A stretch of DNA of 49,947 nt from Streptomyces sp. OfavH-34-F (GTDB lineage: Bacteria > Actinomycetota > Actinomycetes > Streptomycetales > Streptomycetaceae). A program made the translations under genes and the position numbers. Positions within the stretch are counted from its first letter, which is position 1, and the number at the start of each line of letters is the position of its first letter. A model generated the notes under the pieces. That model saw only the letters and a program-made list of their open reading frames with translations, was not told the origin of the DNA and ran no database searches. The DNA is taken from positions 1 through 49,947 of the forward strand of contig NZ_JAKRGC010000016.1 in the NCBI RefSeq assembly GCF_022347745.1, read 5' to 3'. Of this stretch, positions 32,567 through 40,346 are shown in pieces.

Positions 32567-33904
32567 ATGCCCGTACCCGAACCGCAGCAGGACTCCGCCG
32601 CGGAGAACAGCTCCGGCGCCGCCCTCACGCTCCTGGTGATCGAGGACGATCCGGCGGGGATCTTCAGCGCCCCCGAGCTGTCCGCGGCGGCCGGTGGCCG
32701 GGTCCGCATCCGCGCCGCCCGCAACCTCACCGAGGCGGGCCGCCTCCTCACCGACGACGTGGACTGCATCCTGCTGGACCTGGGCCTGCCGGCCGGCGCG
32801 GAGACCCGGGCCAACCGGGAGGGCGAGGCGGACGGGCTGGCCACGCTCAAGCACGTCCTGCGGATCGCGCCCCGGCACGCCGTGCTCGCCCTCACCGCCG
32901 AGGACGACGCCGAACTGGCCGCCGAGGCCGTCCGGGTCGGCGCGCAGGACTACCTGTTCCGGGACGAGCTGGACAGCCGGCTGCTGAGCCGGGCCATCCG
33001 CTACGCCGTCGCCCGCAAACGCGCCGACGTCACACAGCACCAGCTCACCGAGTCCCGGCTGCGCGCCCAGGAGAACGCCCGCCTGGAGCGCGGCCTGCTC
33101 CCCACCCCGCTGCTCGACGGCTCCGACCTCCGCTTCGCCGCGCGCTACCGGCCGGGCCGTAGCCGGGCCCTGCTCGGCGGGGACTTCTACGACACGGTCC
33201 GCACCCCGGACGGCACGGTGCACGCGATGATCGGCGACGTCTGCGGGCACGGCCCGGACGAGGCGGCGCTCGGCGTGGAACTGCGCATAGCGTGGCGGGC
33301 GCTGACCCTGGCGGGGCTGTGCGGCGACGAGTTGCTGTCCACGCTCCAGCAGGTCCTGGAACACGAGCGGGAGAGCGAGGAGATCTTCGCGACGCTCTGC
33401 ACGGTGGACATCGCCCCGGACGGCCGCCGCGCGGGCCTGTGCCTGGCGGGCCACCCCGCCCCGCTGATCGCCCGCGACGGACGGGCGGCGCTGCTCCCGT
33501 ACGAGGACGGCGGCCCCGCCCTGGGCCTGCTGCCGCGTGCGCGGTGGCCGCGCACGCAGGTGGAGCTGGGCGGCTCCTGGAGCCTGATGATGTACACGGA
33601 CGGCCTGATCGAGGGCCGCGTCGGTGAGGGCACGCGGCGGCTGGGCCAGGACGGCATGGTGGCGATGGTCAACCGGCAGCTGGCCGAGGGGCTGACCGGC
33701 GAGGACCTGCTGGAGGCGGCGGTCACCCGGGCCCGCGAGCTGAACGGCGGCGAACTGACCGACGACGTCGCCGTCCTGCTGCTCGACCGCGACGAGTCCG
33801 CCGCCCGGCGGCGCCCGGCGGGCGGCGGGGCGCACCTGAGCATTCCCCGCCCGCGCCCCGGCCGGGCCCCGTCCTCCGCGTCGGCTCAGCGCCCGCCGTT
33901 GTAG
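32567..33904 (+). CDS. Receiver domain-PP2C (SpoIIE/RsbU-type) phosphatase
   Basis: 445 residues from ATG at 32567. An N-terminal response-regulator receiver (LLVIEDDPAG... DCILLDLGLP with the phospho-accepting Asp; ending AQDYLFRDEL where the usual KP is replaced) is joined by a helix (AVARKRADVTQHQLTESRLRAQENARLERGLLP) to a PP2C phosphatase: GGDFYDTV, IGDVCGHGPDEAALG, YTDGLIEGR and ELTDDVAVLLLD hold the metal-binding Asp residues. Likely dephosphorylates an anti-sigma antagonist, linking a two-component input to an alternative sigma factor. The last 19 bases overlap the converging DUF2516 gene. Confidence 0.92.
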   Translation: MPVPEPQQDSAAENSSGAALTLLVIEDDPAGIFSAPELSAAAGGRVRIRAARNLTEAGRLLTDDVDCILLDLGLPAGAETRANREGEADGLATLKHVLRIAPRHAVLALTAEDDAELAAEAVRVGAQDYLFRDELDSRLLSRAIRYAVARKRADVTQHQLTESRLRAQENARLERGLLPTPLLDGSDLRFAARYRPGRSRALLGGDFYDTVRTPDGTVHAMIGDVCGHGPDEAALGVELRIAWRALTLAGLCGDELLSTLQQVLEHERESEEIFATLCTVDIAPDGRRAGLCLAGHPAPLIARDGRAALLPYEDGGPALGLLPRARWPRTQVELGGSWSLMMYTDGLIEGRVGEGTRRLGQDGMVAMVNRQLAEGLTGEDLLEAAVTRARELNGGELTDDVAVLLLDRDESAARRRPAGGGAHLSIPRPRPGRAPSSASAQRPPL

Positions 33905-34221
33905 GGGCCGTACGGGCCGTCGCTGCTGGATCCGCCGCTGCGGCGCCCGCCACCGGAGACGGCCCGCAGGGCGGGCCGTACGTCCACGAAGAAGACGATG
34001 CTGGCGATCAGCCCCGCGAGCTGGAGGAACAGGAACGGCACCCAGAGGTTCACCGCCACCGCGACGCCGAGGACGATCAGCCAGAAGGACTTCTTCTGCT
34101 TGTCCGCCGCGCGGTAGGCGTCCTCGCGGGCGACCAGGGCCATGACGAACGCGACCACGGCGAGGACGAGCATGGCCAGGTAGAGCAGCCCGAGGAACGA
34201 GTTGAAGCCTTCGAGCAACAT
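33886..34221 (-). CDS. DUF2516 family membrane protein
   Basis: 111 residues with three hydrophobic helices (FLGLLYLAMLVLAVVAFVMALV; KSFWLIVLGVAVAVNLWVPFLF; AGLIASIVFFVDVRPAL) and a Gly/Ser-rich tail (SGGGRRSGGSSSDGPYGPYNGGR). The motif ALVAREDAYRAADKQKKSFWLI is diagnostic of DUF2516, an actinobacterial family of unknown function. It converges with and overlaps the phosphatase gene by 19 bases. Confidence 0.9.
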   Translation of the reverse strand: MLLEGFNSFLGLLYLAMLVLAVVAFVMALVAREDAYRAADKQKKSFWLIVLGVAVAVNLWVPFLFLQLAGLIASIVFFVDVRPALRAVSGGGRRSGGSSSDGPYGPYNGGR

Positions 34222-34338
34222 GATGTGTACCGCCTAGTCAGTGGAGAGCGCCTCGCGGCCAAGGTACCGGGACAACGACCGGGCCACCGGGAATGTGCCC
34301 ACCCGCCGCCCCGGCACACCTGCCCGGCGCCTGCACGG

Positions 34339-34968
34339 CTACTCGCCCGCGGGCGGCGTGGCCTTCTTCGCGGCGGGCTTGCGCGCGGGCGCCTTCTTGG
34401 CAGCGGCCTTCGGCTTCGCGGCAGCGGGCTTGGCGCTGGTCGCGGTGTCGGCGGGCTGCGCGGTGTCGCTCGGCTCCGCGGCGGCCGGCTTCGCGTCGGC
34501 CGGCGCGGACTCCTCGCGCGGCTCGACGACGACGGCGATCTCGACGATCTCCTCGGCGGCCTCGCCCCGCCACGTCCGCACGGTGCGCTCGCCGCGCTCG
34601 GCGACCTTCTCGTACGTCTCACGGGCCCGTACGGCGTACTCGGCGGCCACCCCGACCCCGCGCAGCGCCAGGTCCTGGGCCATCTCACCGAGCTTCTTCG
34701 GGTCGTTGTCGAGCGCCTCGATCACCTCGGCGACCTTGGCCTGCAGGGTGGCCTGCGCCTCGCGCGCCTGCCCGGCGACCTTCTCCTGCACGGCCTTGGG
34801 GTCGGTGTTGCGGACGGCCTCGATGCGCTCGGGCGCCTCGGCACGCAGCTGCTCGATGAGCGCGGGGACCTTGCGGGCCTGGCTCACGGCGAGTTCGGCG
34901 GTGCCGGCGGCGAAGTAGAGGGGGGTGGGGTCGGTGAGGGTCTTGCGCAGGTCGTCGGTGATGGCCAT
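34339..34968 (-). CDS. HbhA-like coiled-coil protein with Lys/Ala-rich tail
   Basis: 209 residues. The first 140 are helical (DDLRKTLTDPTPLYFAAGTAELAVSQARKVPALIEQLRAEAPERIEAV, then VAEVIEALDNDPKKLGEMAQDLALRGVGVAAEYAVRARETYEKVAERGERTV), matching mycobacterial heparin-binding hemagglutinin in layout. The C-terminus is a PAAAKPKAAAKKAPARKPAAKKA repeat able to bind polyanions or DNA. It lies just downstream of the XRE gene, an association kept in Streptomyces. Envelope or nucleoid role possible; function uncertain. Confidence 0.85.
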   Translation of the reverse strand: MAITDDLRKTLTDPTPLYFAAGTAELAVSQARKVPALIEQLRAEAPERIEAVRNTDPKAVQEKVAGQAREAQATLQAKVAEVIEALDNDPKKLGEMAQDLALRGVGVAAEYAVRARETYEKVAERGERTVRTWRGEAAEEIVEIAVVVEPREESAPADAKPAAAEPSDTAQPADTATSAKPAAAKPKAAAKKAPARKPAAKKATPPAGE

Positions 34969-35016
34969 GAGGGGTCCTCCCGGATCATGTGCTCGGTATG
35001 AGGGTGGTCGGGACGG

Positions 35017-35424
35017 TCAAGCTCTCTCGGCGGCACTCCCGCCGGCGTGCTCCTCGCCTGCCCCCGGGGGCTCGTCGTCCAACCCGTTCTCCTTGCGGAA
35101 GGAGGCGTAGATCTGCAACAGCACGCTCTTCTGGCGCTCGTTGATCGACGGATCGGCGAGGATCACCGCCCGCGTCTCCAGCTCGTCCTGCTGCCGCTCG
35201 TCCAGAATCCCGGCCCGTACGTACAGGGTCTCGGCGGAGATGCGCAGCGCCTTGGCGACCTGCTGCAGCACCTCGGCACTGGGCTTGCGCAGCCCGCGCT
35301 CGATCTGGCTGAGGTAGGGGTTGGACACCCCGGCGGCATCGGCGAGCTGCCGCAACGACAGCTGGGCAGTGCGGCGCTGCTCACGCAGATAGTCGCCGAG
35401 GCTGCCGACGTTGAGTGAGGCCAT
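35017..35424 (-). CDS. XRE-family helix-turn-helix regulator
   Basis: 135 residues from ATG at 35424. Cro/C1 helix-turn-helix at about residues 8-62: LGDYLREQRRTAQLSLRQLADAAGVSNPYLSQIERGLRKPSAEVLQQVAKAL. The C-terminal half (ILDERQQDELETRAVILADPSINERQKSVLLQIYASF) probably dimerises. A perfect 11-base palindrome lies 25 bases upstream of the start and is the likely autoregulatory operator. An open frame extends upstream to 35547 but would run through that operator, so the ATG at 35424 is preferred. Confidence 0.9.
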   Translation of the reverse strand: MASLNVGSLGDYLREQRRTAQLSLRQLADAAGVSNPYLSQIERGLRKPSAEVLQQVAKALRISAETLYVRAGILDERQQDELETRAVILADPSINERQKSVLLQIYASFRKENGLDDEPPGAGEEHAGGSAAERA

Positions 35425-35449
35425 ACCCCGATGCTGCCCCCAACCGCTA

Positions 35450-35477
35450 ACTTTTGCAAGCACCCGCTTGCAAAAGT
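35450..35477. promoter_or_regulatory. Perfect palindromic operator upstream of the XRE gene
   Basis: ACTTTTGCAAG, spacer CACCCG, CTTGCAAAAGT: 11 matched base pairs on each side. It lies 25 bases from the XRE start and about 140 bases before the plus-strand gene at 35616, so it could control both directions. Confidence 0.8.
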
Positions 35478-35615
35478 GTCCCTCACCACGCTGCGGAGCC
35501 CCTGCGACGCTCAGCGGGGACTGTCCCTTCCCAGGAATCTCTGTCACCAGTCGCCCGGAGTCGCCGAGCGGTGAGCCCGCAGGCCCTGGCGGTGTGCGCC
35601 GCTAGGTTGGTGTGC

Positions 35616-36137
35616 GTGGAGACGCGGGGGCAGAGGTATCGGTATGTGGGTCCGGCTGCGCTGAAGGCGCTCGTCCGGGCGGGTGGTGAGGGGCGCAGCA
35701 TCCGCTCGGCGACGGACTTCGGCGAGTGGGTCTCGGCGCTGACCCCGGAGGAGTTGGCCGAGCCGTTCACGTTCGTCGTCGATGGCGGCGGGGTGCTGCG
35801 ACTGGCTCCGCGCCGCAGTGAGCACGTGGTGTGCGTCGGCGGCGGAGAGGTCCTGAGCGCCGGTGAGATGAGCTTCCGCGAGGACTCCGGGCGGTGGGTG
35901 GTCGAGCAGGTCAGCAACCAGTCGACCGGCTACTGCCCGGACGTCAGCTCATGGCCCGCCGTGGCCGAGGCTCTGGATCGGATCGGGATCCATCGACCGC
36001 CCGGATTCACGCACGAGGTCGTCTTTCGCCGATGCCCCTCCTGCCGGGAGCTCAACATCGTGCGGGAGGAGGACTTCGTATGCGTCTTCTGCGGCGAGGG
36101 TCTGCCTCAGGGGTGGAACGTCGGTGAGCCCGGGTGA
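35616..36137 (+). CDS. Hypothetical protein with C-terminal zinc ribbon
   Basis: 173 residues from GTG at 35616 (a GTG two codons earlier is equally possible; TAGGTT just upstream could be a -10 for a leaderless message). The middle (FGEWVSALTPEELAEPFTFVVDGGGVLRLAPRRSEHVVCVGGGEVLSAGEMSFR) is a beta-rich module, and the end FRRCPSCRELNIVREEDFVCVFCGE is a two-knuckle CxxC zinc ribbon. No named family recognised. Overlaps the next gene by four bases (GTGA). Confidence 0.75.
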   Translation: METRGQRYRYVGPAALKALVRAGGEGRSIRSATDFGEWVSALTPEELAEPFTFVVDGGGVLRLAPRRSEHVVCVGGGEVLSAGEMSFREDSGRWVVEQVSNQSTGYCPDVSSWPAVAEALDRIGIHRPPGFTHEVVFRRCPSCRELNIVREEDFVCVFCGEGLPQGWNVGEPG

Positions 36138-36544
36138 CGGGGCAGACCGCGAAGATCGCATCGCTCTGCGAGTGCGGCAGCATGGCGGTGCGGCAGGTGA
36201 ACCAGTTCGTCCTTCGCGACGAGTTGTGGTGGGACTCGGAGTTCTCCTGCGCGTCCTGTGGCACCTACCTGTGCGAACACGCCGGTCCGGGACCAGCACC
36301 CGATGATGTCCGGGAGGCTCTCCTCGCAGCGCACGGGTCCGTCAGACTGCGGCTGGTCGGTTCGGCACCCAGTCTCGTCCCGGCTTTGAAGGTCTTTCGG
36401 GAGGTGTCGGCGGCCTCGTTGGCGCGGGCTCGTGAGCTGGTCGGGGAACTGAGCCGCGACGGTCTGGTGGGGACGTTGTCGGAGATGGAGTTCCTGAAGG
36501 CTCGGCTGCAGAGGCGTGGAGTTCCCGTCGACGTCGATCGGTAG
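36134..36544 (+). CDS. Zinc-ribbon protein with L7/L12 C-terminal-like domain
   Basis: 136 residues. N-terminal Cys pairs (LCECGSM and CASCGTYLCEH) suggest a zinc ribbon. The last 65 residues, LVGSAPSLVPALKVFREVSAASLARARELVGEL ... EMEFLKARLQRRGVPVDV, align well by eye with the ribosomal L7/L12 C-terminal domain, including the LKEAKDLV-like helix. Such L7/L12-CTD fusions occur in small Streptomyces proteins of unknown role. Translationally coupled to the gene before it. Confidence 0.7.
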   Translation: MTGQTAKIASLCECGSMAVRQVNQFVLRDELWWDSEFSCASCGTYLCEHAGPGPAPDDVREALLAAHGSVRLRLVGSAPSLVPALKVFREVSAASLARARELVGELSRDGLVGTLSEMEFLKARLQRRGVPVDVDR

Positions 36545-36560
36545 CTGTCCGCGAGGGGCC

Positions 36561-36953
36561 GTGTTCTTCCTGTCGGAGGACGAGGAGATGCCTGCCGAGG
36601 ACGAGGACTACTCGGCCTTCGCGCGACCACCCATGCAGGGGCTGATCGTCGGCGCCGGTTGCTCGGGATCGGTGAACCACGTGCTGCTCGGCCACCTGAC
36701 GCTCGCTCTCGCCCTCCGCTTCGATGCGCTGGTCGATTTCGACGGCCTCTTGGGTGGTCACCGCACCGCCGGAGACGACACGAGCAACGAGGCGGTCCTG
36801 GCCCGGGCGAGAGCACTGGCATCAGACCTCCCGGGACGGCTCGCGGAGGTCTCCTACGACACCGGCGGTGGAAGCCGGTGGCTTCGGCATGTCGGAGACG
36901 CGGAGTTTCTGGAAGCCTGGCTGCGACATCCCGACTTTCACTTGATCAAGTAG
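36561..36953 (+). CDS. DUF6368-like protein, probably 5'-truncated
   Basis: About 130 residues from GTG at 36561 (ATG at 36588 behind GGAGGA is an alternative). FFLSEDEEMPAEDEDYSAFARPPMQGLIVGAGCSG... LTLALALRFDALVDFDGLLG ... LARARALASDLPGRLAEVSYDTG ... DAEFLEAWLRHPDFHLIK matches the C-terminal two thirds of DUF6368 proteins as I remember them; their N-terminal domain is absent. It may be a broken immunity-type gene. Confidence in the truncation is moderate. Confidence 0.6.
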   Translation: MFFLSEDEEMPAEDEDYSAFARPPMQGLIVGAGCSGSVNHVLLGHLTLALALRFDALVDFDGLLGGHRTAGDDTSNEAVLARARALASDLPGRLAEVSYDTGGGSRWLRHVGDAEFLEAWLRHPDFHLIK

Positions 36954-37273
36954 CGCTCCAGCCTCGATCGCCGCGTCCAGGCTCACGGTGCAGGTCGCCA
37001 CTCCCGGTCGCGCGCTGTCGCGTACGGGCGGATTCCCTCGATCGTGCTCGGAGTCCTGTGGGTGAGGAGAATTCTCAGCGGCGGGGAGTCCCTGGGAAGT
37101 TGCGCATCCTGTCTCCCGGCCTGGGGCTGTGGTTGCCACCGACGTCCCAGGCCGGGGCGTACACGCACAGGTGCCTCCGCTGCCAAACGCCCACAACCCG
37201 GGTGGCGACGAGATGTTCGATCTACTCCAGCGTCAGCACCTCTGACAACACCCGGCCCACTGTCTAAGTTCGA
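36954..37273. other. Intergenic region, no gene seen
   Basis: About 320 bases. The open frames here on both strands look like chance frames (Pro/Ser/Thr-rich, no starts). A TCTAAGTT sequence just before the GTG at 37274 may be a -10 for a leaderless transcript. Confidence 0.5.
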
Positions 37274-37546
37274 GTGGTGGAAGATACGGAGATCATCATC
37301 AGGCTCACCCCGGATGAGGCGCTGGTCCTGTCCGATTGGCTGGAGCAGGTTCAGATGACGGACCTCAGTCGGCTCGTCGACGATGCGGCGGTCTGGGCAC
37401 CCCTTCACCGCATGGCCGGCACGCTCGACAAGTCGCTACCGGGGATGTTCGCAGCGGACTACGCCGAACGTCTGGAAGCAGCCCGCCGCAGGCTTCGCCA
37501 GGCCCCGGACGGCGACACCGATGATCATGAGGGCTCGGACGCATGA
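37274..37546 (+). CDS. Small hypothetical protein
   Basis: 90 residues: acidic start VEDTEIIIRLTPDEALVLSDWLEQVQMTDLSRLVDDAAVWAPLHRMAGTLDKSLPGMFAADYAERLEAARRRLRQAP. All helical, soluble, no recognised family. It starts with two consecutive GTG codons with little room for a leader, and overlaps the next gene by four bases (ATGA), so the two form a unit. Confidence 0.7.
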   Translation: MVEDTEIIIRLTPDEALVLSDWLEQVQMTDLSRLVDDAAVWAPLHRMAGTLDKSLPGMFAADYAERLEAARRRLRQAPDGDTDDHEGSDA

Positions 37547-37914
37547 AGCCCCTCTCGGAAATGACCGAACGCGAATACTTCGCCAGCGTCGACCAACGTC
37601 CCGGCATGTTCGTCGGCAAGACCTCCTTCCACATGCTGACGGCGTTCCTGATTGGCTACGACCAGCATGCGCTCCGGCACGGTGGACACGGGCTCACCGG
37701 CTGGCGCGACTGGCTCGTCGCCCGTCGCGGACGCGACTGCAACCACGCCTGGCCCGGCCAGGTCCTGCACATCGCCTTCTCGAACGGCTGGGACGAGGAC
37801 ATCTGGAACCTTTCCCGTGAGGACGAGCGACACGCGATCAAGGTGCTGTTCGAGCTCCTGGACGAGTTCACGGCCGAGCACGAAGCAGCCCAGGGGGCAC
37901 AGTTCTCAGATTGA
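37543..37914 (+). CDS. Hypothetical protein, immunity-protein-like
   Basis: 123 residues. REYFASVDQRPGMFVGKTSFHMLTAFLIGYDQHALRHGG, WRDWLVARRG and HIAFSNGWDEDIWNLSREDERHAIKVLFELLDEF form a compact alpha/beta protein rich in Trp and acidic residues, resembling the small immunity proteins linked to polymorphic toxins. No exact family recognised. Overlaps the preceding gene (ATGA), so both probably act together. Confidence 0.65.
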   Translation: MKPLSEMTEREYFASVDQRPGMFVGKTSFHMLTAFLIGYDQHALRHGGHGLTGWRDWLVARRGRDCNHAWPGQVLHIAFSNGWDEDIWNLSREDERHAIKVLFELLDEFTAEHEAAQGAQFSD

Positions 37915-38028
37915 CCGAGACGTCGGCCGCACTGCGTCCCACTCAAGATGACCATCACTGGTCACGACCTCACCATGATTCACCTTCACTGAGACAGGAC
38001 ATCCGGCCTCTCTGGCAGACTCGTCGGT

Positions 38029-38739
38029 ATGGGGGACATGCCGGTGCGGCGGCTCGATCTCGGGTACTTCGTGCGGCCTGCGGGCGAGACGGGTGGGCCG
38101 GAGGCGCGGGTGGAGCCGGTGCTCGCTTATCTGGTGCGGCACGACAACGGGTTGATCCTGTTCGACACCGGGATCGGGGACGCGGGCCCCGGGACCGAGG
38201 CGCACTACCGGCCGCGGCGCCGTCCGCTGCGGGAGGCGCTGGCGGCGGCCGGGGTGGGCCCGGAGGACATCGCGCTGGTCGTCAACTGCCACCTGCACTT
38301 CGACCACTGCGGCGGGAACCCGCTGTTCGGCGGCACGCCCATCGTGGTGCAGGACGTCGAACTGGCCACCGCCCGCCGGGGTGACTACACCGTCGGCGAG
38401 CTGGTCGACTTCCCCGGCGCCACGTACGAAGAGGTCTCCGGCGAAGCCGAGTTCTGGCCGGGGGTCCGGGTCGTTCCGACACCCGGGCACACGCGGGGGC
38501 ACCAGTCGCTGGTCCTCCGGCAGAGCGACGGCACCGTCGTCCTCGCCGGTCAGGCGCACGACTTCGCCTCCCACTTCGCGGCCGACCACCTGGCCCGCCG
38601 CGCGGCCCGCGACGGCGTGGAACCCCCGCTTCCGCCCTACCGGCCCTGGCTGGACCGACTCGCCGACTTCGACCCGCGCCGCGTGCTGTTCGCCCACGAC
38701 AGCTCGGTCTGGGAACCGCCGGGAACGGGGGCCCGTTGA
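38029..38739 (+). CDS. Metallo-beta-lactamase-fold hydrolase (lactonase-like)
   Basis: 236 residues from ATG at 38029. The HxHxDH zinc motif is present as NCHLHFDHCGGNPLF; further ligands are TPGHTRGHQSL, and the late VLFAHDSSVW. The start RRLDLGYFVRP and LILFDTGIGD are typical of N-acyl-homoserine-lactone lactonases (AttM/AiiA group), though related enzymes hydrolyse other lactones or esters. The stop overlaps the start of the phosphotransferase-like gene (TTGA), so they were an operon. Confidence 0.9.
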   Translation: MGDMPVRRLDLGYFVRPAGETGGPEARVEPVLAYLVRHDNGLILFDTGIGDAGPGTEAHYRPRRRPLREALAAAGVGPEDIALVVNCHLHFDHCGGNPLFGGTPIVVQDVELATARRGDYTVGELVDFPGATYEEVSGEAEFWPGVRVVPTPGHTRGHQSLVLRQSDGTVVLAGQAHDFASHFAADHLARRAARDGVEPPLPPYRPWLDRLADFDPRRVLFAHDSSVWEPPGTGAR

Positions 38740-39604
38740 ACACGGATGTGCGTACGGCCGAGGCCGTCGTGTCCGAGGCCAACCGCGTCCACGGCCTGCG
38801 CTTCCGGCTGGAACGGCGGTTCGACGAGGGGATGCAGTCGGGCGCCTGGCTCCTGAGCGACGCCTCCACGGGCCGGCGGGCGGTCCTGAAGTGGAGCGCG
38901 TCCCGTTCCTGGACCGAGCAGACCGGGCGTGCGGCCCGGGCGGTGACGAAGATCCGGGCGGCCGGCTACCCGACCCCGCAGTGGCTCGCCGTCGGTACGA
39001 GCGCGAGCGGCTACGGATACCTGGTCCAGGAGTTCACGGCGGGCCGCAGCCCGGACCGCATGGGCGCGGCCGAGGCCCGGCTGCTCGTCGGGCTCCTGGA
39101 GACGCACGCCGGGCTCGACCCCGACCCGGGCAGGTGCTGGTCGCGGCTGGTCCACGAGCAGACGGCCGCCCGGCGGGACGGCCTGTGGCAGCGGGCGGCC
39201 GGGCCCTCGTGGACGTCTGCGGCCGCCTCCTCGCCGCTCACGGGCCGGTGGAACTGCCCACCGGGGACCTGGTGCACGGCGACTTCCGGCCCGCCAACAT
39301 CCTCCTGGACGCCGAACGCGTCGCCGCAGTGGTCGACATCGAGGCCCTGGGCAGCGGCACGAGGGCCTTCGACTACGCGACGCTCCTCAGCGCGGAAGGT
39401 CTCACCCCCGACGCGGTGCACACGCTCCGCAGGGCCGGTGAACGGGTCGCCGGCCCCGGGGCGTTGGCCTCCTGCTACGCGCACGTGGCCCTGGACCTGA
39501 CGGTCTTCGTCCACCGGCACCGGCTCGCGCGCGGCATCCGCCACACCCGCACCCTGCTGGACCGGGCCCGGCTCCTCCTCGACCACGCGGACGGCGGAGC
39601 CTGA
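38736..39604 (+). pseudogene. Aminoglycoside phosphotransferase-like kinase, frameshifted
   Basis: Starts with TTG at 38736. The first frame has the N-lobe: LERRFDEGMQSGAWLLSDASTGRRAVLKWS (Lys), then YGYLVQEFTAGRSPDRM. Around 39190-39215 the sense frame changes; the catalytic loop HGDFRPANILLD, metal-binding Asp in VVDIEALGSG and the C-terminus follow in the other frame to the stop at 39604. One base is missing (or two gained). No continuous protein contains both lobes. Whether a real mutation or a sequence error cannot be told from here. Confidence 0.8.
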
Positions 39605-39616
39605 CGACTCGGCGTC

Positions 39617-40279
39617 CTACGCCCCCTGGCGCCCCTCCAGGCCCCACGCCAGCTGGTCGAAGCCGGAGTTCGCGGCGTCGACCGCCTCCGCGTACAGGGC
39701 GTCCGCCGTCGCGCCCTCGCTGACGCGGCGCCAGTTCTCGGAGGCGAGGACGCGCTGCACGGCGATGATCTGGCCCGCCGCCAGCCGGGCGCGCGGGGTG
39801 TCGCCCAGGGCGTGGGCGAGGGCCGCCTCCGAGCGGCTCAGGTAGGCGTGGAGGCGGGCCACCAGGGCCGGGGTGTCGTACAGGAGCGCGTGGTACGCCC
39901 GTACCTCCGGCGCGTCGCACAGCCCCGTGATCGGGTCGCGGCGCGCCAGGCCGTCCAGGAAGTGGGCGCGCAGCGCGGTCAGCGGGGACGTGCCTGGGGG
40001 GCGGGCGGCGACCACCCGCGCCGCCTCGTCCTCGTGGTCGGCGAACCGGTACAGGGCCAGGTCCTCCTTGGCCGGGAAGTACCGGAAGAGCGTCGGCTTG
40101 GAGATGTCCGCCGCCGCCGCCACCTCCGCCACCGACACCTTGTCGAACCCCCGCTCCAGGAACAGGGCGATCGCGGCATCGGAGACCGCCTGATACGTCA
40201 GCCGCTTCTTGCGCTCCCGCAGGCTCATCGGCGCGCGCTCCTCCGCCGCCCCGTCCGACCTGGCCTTCTCCGCGCTCAT
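39617..40279 (-). CDS. TetR-family transcriptional regulator
   Basis: 220 residues from ATG at 40279. Helix-turn-helix: YQAVSDAAIALFLERGFDKVSVAEVAAAADISKPTLFRYFPAKEDLALYRF (residues about 28-80). The C-terminal ligand domain (LTALRAHFLDGLARRDPITGLCDAPEVRAYHALLYDTPALVARL) resembles TetR_C-type domains of MftR/AcrR-like repressors. Its target is unknown; neighbours are an Eis-type acetyltransferase upstream and the kinase-like pseudogene converging from the left. Confidence 0.9.
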   Translation of the reverse strand: MSAEKARSDGAAEERAPMSLRERKKRLTYQAVSDAAIALFLERGFDKVSVAEVAAAADISKPTLFRYFPAKEDLALYRFADHEDEAARVVAARPPGTSPLTALRAHFLDGLARRDPITGLCDAPEVRAYHALLYDTPALVARLHAYLSRSEAALAHALGDTPRARLAAGQIIAVQRVLASENWRRVSEGATADALYAEAVDAANSGFDQLAWGLEGRQGA

Positions 40280-40346
40280 GAGTCCGAAGCGTACGCCCCC
40301 GGCCGCAAGCGGATTTGGGCCCTCCGTAGATCCCCGCGCCACGCCC

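Noticed and set aside
35450..35477. Nur box
   Set aside because: TTGCAA repeats are spaced by 8 bases instead of 5, and the neighbouring XRE gene offers a simpler explanation.
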